From Neodontobutis hainanensis (Eukaryota; Chordata; Actinopteri; Gobiiformes; Odontobutidae): a stretch of DNA of 64,000 nt. The notes under the pieces were generated by a model. That model searched no databases. It was given only the letters and a program-made list of their open reading frames with translations, and was not told where the DNA came from. Below are positions 60,101 to 64,000 of this stretch, piece by piece; the first letter of the stretch is position 1, and each line of letters starts with the position of its first letter. The stretch lies in contig JALDNG010002883.1 of NCBI GenBank assembly GCA_024349245.1, forward strand, positions 16,073 to 80,072. The letters run 5' to 3'. Made by a program: the position numbers and the translations under genes.

Positions 60101-62727
60101 CAGTCTGTTCAAAAGCATGTCTAGAGTGTTTTCTAATACTCATATACAGTCTGTTCTAATGCTTGTCTACAGTCTGAACTACTGCATCTCTACAGTCTAT
60201 TCTTCTGCACATTGTCAGTCTGTTCTACTGGACGTTTACAGTCTTTTCTAATTCTCATCTACAGTCTGTATTACTGCACCTCTACAGTCTGTTCTAAAGC
60301 ATGTTTAGAGTGTTTTCTAATACTCATATACAGTCTGTTCTAATGTTCGTCTACAGTCGGAACTACTGCACCTCTACATTTTGTTATAAAGCATATCTAC
60401 AGTGTTTTCTAATACTCATATACAGTCTGTTCTAATCCTCATCTACAGTCTGTACTACTGCACCTCTAGAGTCTATTCTTCTGCACATTCTCAGTCTGTT
60501 CTACAGGTTGTTTAATGTTTGTTCTAATGCTCGTCTACAGTCTTTTCCAAAACCAATTTAGAGTCTGTTCTACTTCTGCTCTGAAGTCTATTCAACTGCA
60601 CATCTACAGTCTGTTCAACTGCACCTCTACAGTCTTTTCTATTATTAATAGATAATAATTGTCTAGAGTCTGTTATACTGCACCTACAGTCTATTTTAAT
60701 AATTGTCAACTTTCTGTACTACTGCACCTCTACAGTCTCTTCTACTGCACATCTACAGTTTGTTCTAATGGTCGTCTAGAGTCTGTACTACTGGAACTCT
60801 ACAGTCTGTTCTAAAACATGTCTACAGTCTTTTCTAATACTCATGTACAGTCTGTTCTAATGCTCGTGTAAAGTCTCAACAACTGCCCTCTATAGTCTAT
60901 TCTTTTGCACATCTACAGTCTGTTCTAATGCACATTTACAATTTGTTCTAATGGAATTCTCCAGTCTGTACTACTGCTCGTCTACAGTCTGTACAACTGC
61001 ACCTCTACTGCCTGTTCAAAAGCATGTCTAGAGTGTTTTCTACTACTCATATAGAGTCTGTTCTAATGCTCATCTACAGTCTGAACTACTGCACCTCTAC
61101 AGTCTGTTCTAAAGCTCATCTACAGTCTAAAGCCAATCTAGAGTCTGTACTACTGCTGCTCTAAAGTCTGTTCAACTGCACGCCTACAGTCTGGTCTACT
61201 GCACATCTACAGTTTGTTTTAATGCTCGTCTACAGTCTGTACTACTGAGCCTCTACAGTCTCTTCTAAAGCATGTCTACAGTCTTTTCTAATAGTCATGT
61301 ACAGTCTGTTCTAATCCTCGTAAAGTCTCAACTACTGCAACTCTTCAGTCTATTCTTCTGCACCTCGTCAGTCTGTTCTAATGCACATCTACAGTCTATT
61401 CTAATGGACATCTACTGTATGTTCTAATGAAAGTCTACAGTCTGTACAACTGCTCATCTACAGTCTGTTCTACTGCACGTTTACAGTCTGTTCTAATACA
61501 AGTCTACAGTCTCTACTACTGCTCATTTACAGTCTGTTCTACTACACATCTACAGTCTCTACTACTGCACTTCTAAAGTCTGTTCTAATGCACATCTACA
61601 CTCTCTTCTAATGCAAGTCTACAGTCTGTACTACTGCTCATCTACAGTCTGTTCTAATGCTTGTCCACAGTATTCTTATGCAGGTCTTAAGTCTTTACTA
61701 CTGCACATCTACAGTCTGTTCTAATGGACGCCTACATTCTGTTCTAATGCTCACCTACAGTCTGTTCTATTGTACGTCTACAGTCTTTTCTACTGCACAT
61801 CAACAGTCTGTTCTAATGCTCGCCTACAGTCTGTACAACTGCACCTTTACAGTCTGTTCTACTGCATGTCTACAGTCTGATCTAATCCCATTTTACAGTC
61901 TGTACTATTGCTCTATTGCACTCTATTCTACTGCACGTCTACAGTCATTTTTACTGCACATCTACAATCTGTTCTAATTGTCAGTCTGTTCTACAATCTA
62001 CAGTCTTTACTAATTCTGCACTGAAGTCTGTTCAACTGCACGTCTACAGTCTGTTCAACTGCACCTCTACAGTCCGTACTACTGCACTTCTACAGTCTGT
62101 TCTAATGCTCGTCTACAGTCTGTATTACTGCACCTCTACAGTCTGTTATAAATGCATGTCTACAGTGTTTTCTAAAACTCATATACAGTCTGTTCATTTG
62201 CTCATCTACAGTCTGTACTACTGCAGCTCTAGAGTCTATTCTATTGCACATTGTCAGTTTGTTCTACGGACGCGTTACAGTCATTTCTATTGCTCGTTAC
62301 AGTCTGTTCTAAGGTAATTCTAGAGTCTGTACTACTGCTGCTCTGATTTCTGTTCACCTGCACGTCTACAGTCTGTTTTACTGCAAATCTACAATCTGTT
62401 CTAATTGTCAGTCTGTTCTACTGACGTTTACAGTCTGTTCTAAAGCTCATCTACAGTCTGTTCTAAAGCCAATCTAGAGTCTGTACTACTGCTGCTCTGA
62501 CATCTGTTCAAATGCACATCTATAGTCTGTTCAACTGCACGTCTACAGTCTGTTTTACTGCACATCTACAGTCTGTTCTAATGCACATCTACAGTCTTTT
62601 CTAATGCAAGTCTACAGTCTGTACTACTGCTCATCTACAGTCTGTTCTATTGCACGCCTACAGTCTGTTCTGATAAACGACTACAGTCTGTTCTACTACA
62701 CATCTACAGTCTGTACAACTGCACCTC
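54141..62727 (+). repeat. 23-bp satellite array with ~2,345-bp higher-order repeat
   Basis: Long plus-oriented run with no insertion. A block near 58,045-58,980 recurs near 60,390-61,160 at an offset of 2,345 bp, including the odd word TAATAGATAATAATTG (58301 and 60646). The segment at 59,930-60,400 resembles 75-400. The segment 61,650-62,730 resembles 8,320-9,370 and 29,990-31,060. Numerous frames of 60 to 133 codons are repeat-derived and are not called as genes. Confidence 0.93.
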
Positions 62728-64000
62728 TGTCTGTGGCCTCTGACTCCTGTGGTCTCTTTGTCTCCTCTGCCTCCTCTAGTCACTCTTTGGCCTCTGCCTC
62801 CTCTGGACTCTCTGCCTCCTCTGGTCTCTCTGTGGCCTCTGCCTCCTCTGGTCTCTCTGCCTCCGCTGCTCTAACTGCCTCTTCTGGTCTCTCTGTCGCC
62901 GCTGCCTCCTCTGGTCTCTCTGTGGCATTTGCCTTTTCTGTTCTCTCTGCCTCCTCTGCCTCCTCTGGTCTCTCTGTGTCCTCTGCCTCCTCTGGTCTTT
63001 TGTGGCCTCTGCCTCCTCTGGTCTCTCTTTGGCCTCTACCTCCTCTAGCCTCTCTGTGGCCTCTGCCTACTCTGGACTCTCTATTCCTCTATCTCCTCTG
63101 GTCTGTCTGTGGCCTCTGTCTCCTTTGGTCTCTCTGCCTCCTCTGCATCCTCTCATCTCTCTGCCTCCTCTGGGCTCTCTGTCTTTCTGCCTCCTCTGAA
63201 CTCTCGGTGGCCTCTTCCCCTCTGGTCTAACTGTGGCCTCTTCCTCTTCTGCTCTCTCTATCTCCTATGCCTCCTCGTCTCTCTGTGGCCTCTGCCTCCT
63301 CTGGTCTCTCTGTGGCCTCTGCCTTCTCTTGACTCTCTGCCTCCTCTGACCCCTCTAGTCTCTCTGCCTCCACTGCTCTCTTTTTTGCCTCTGCCTCCTC
63401 TAGTCACTCTGTGGCCTCTGCCTCCTCTGGACTCTCTGCCTCATCTGGTCTCTTTGTGGCCTCTGTCTCCTCTGGTCTCTCTGCCTCCGTTGCTCTAACT
63501 GCCTCCTCTGGATTCTCTGTGGCCTCTGCCTCCTCTGGTCTTTCTATGGCATCTGCCTCCTCTGGTCTCTCTGTGGCCTATACCTCCTCTGGCCTCTCTG
63601 TGGCCTCTGCCTCCTCTGGACTCTCTGCCTCCTCTGGTCTTTTGTGGCCTCTGCCTCCTCTGGTCTTTCTGCCTCCTCTGCTCCCTCTGCTCTCTGCCTC
63701 CACTGGTCTCTCAATTGCCTCTGCCTCCTCTGGTCACTCTGTGGCCTCTGCCTCCTCTGGTCTCTTTGTCTCCTCTGCCTCCTCTAGTCACTCTGTGGCC
63801 TCTTCCTCCTCTGGTCTCTCTGTCTCCTCTGCCTCCTCTCCTCTAACTGCCTCGTCTGGTCTCTCTGCCTCCTCTGCTTCCTTTCGTCTCTCTGTGGCCT
63901 CTGCCTACTCTGCTCGCTCTGTCTCCCCTGCCTCCACCGGTCTCTCTGCCTTCTCTGCCTCCTCTACTCTCTCTACCTCCACTGGTCTCTCTGTGGCCTC
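62728..64000 (+). repeat. Pyrimidine-rich minisatellite on 9-bp steps
   Basis: Units of 27 bp (GTGGCCTCT + GCCTCCTCT + GGTCTCTCT) alternate with 18-bp units that lack the first 9. The strand is almost purely pyrimidine plus G. Because units are multiples of 9, frames stay open: one of 208 codons (62604-63230) crosses the junction with the 23-bp array and encodes SASSGLSVA repeats. Frame changes and the array-derived start argue against a gene. It continues beyond the window. Confidence 0.9.

Noticed and set aside
62604..63498. Serine/alanine-rich coding exon in the end minisatellite
   Set aside because: The start lies in the 23-bp array, frames jump at 63,000-63,230, and the composition is that of the repeat. 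The other strand has recurrent stops from the TAGTCA variant.

Overview
The window looks like repeat-dominated, heterochromatin-like DNA from a vertebrate, most likely a ray-finned fish. The basis is an L2-type LINE with an (ATT)n tail, a tRNA-derived SINE with an L2-like tail, and retroviral LTR elements whose Env resembles a paramyxovirus-type fusion protein. I see no intact host gene, no functional tRNA or rRNA gene and no CRISPR array. The species cannot be told from the sequence.

About 30 kb is one satellite with a 23-bp monomer: TCTACAGTCTGTTCT plus eight variable bases. It reads on + at about 1-4185, 8213-16372, 24205-24535, 27052-27385, 29892-33803 and 53218-62727. It reads on - at about 4186-8212, 24536-26324 and 27386-29891. 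It carries higher-order repeats near 989, 437, about 1,420 and about 2,345 bp. At about 62,728 it gives way to an unrelated pyrimidine-rich minisatellite built on 9-bp steps, which runs to the window end.

A large segmental duplication underlies the layout. Copy A (start to about 12.4 kb) holds, in order: solo LTR (1918-3853), + array, - array, a unique ~0.7-kb block (6503-7196), - array, + array, SINE (12069-12402). Copy B (about 16.3 to 54.1 kb) holds the same parts in the same order and has gained later insertions. These are an internally deleted ERV (16373-22263, TSD TAAA), a local duplication that includes an LTR piece (24.2-27.6 kb), and an L2 LINE (33804-53217). That LINE is itself split by a 15.9-kb provirus (36518-52374, minus strand, TSD CTGA).

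The provirus is the main find. It has paired ~1.95-kb LTRs, a PBS region, a PPT, a coiled-coil-rich gag without visible CCHC knuckles, and a pol with PR, a degenerate PR-like second domain, RT (YVDD), RNase H and integrase (D,D35E). Its env has signal peptide, short N-terminal subunit, furin-type site, fusion peptide, long C-terminal subunit and membrane anchor. This architecture is that of a class I fusion protein like paramyxovirus F, and it points to the lokiretrovirus lineage. All its genes carry stops or frameshifts. Many differences between its two LTRs are tiny indels beside CpG, so some apparent breaks may be assembly errors at methylated CpG rather than true decay.

The elements act as parasites nested in a satellite and do not form a pathway. 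The solo LTRs, the deleted ERV and the provirus belong to related LTR subfamilies that share R-U5 sequence and a U5 hairpin. The deleted ERV keeps LTRs, PBS, leader and PPT but only a scrap of env, so it would have needed proteins from a relative.
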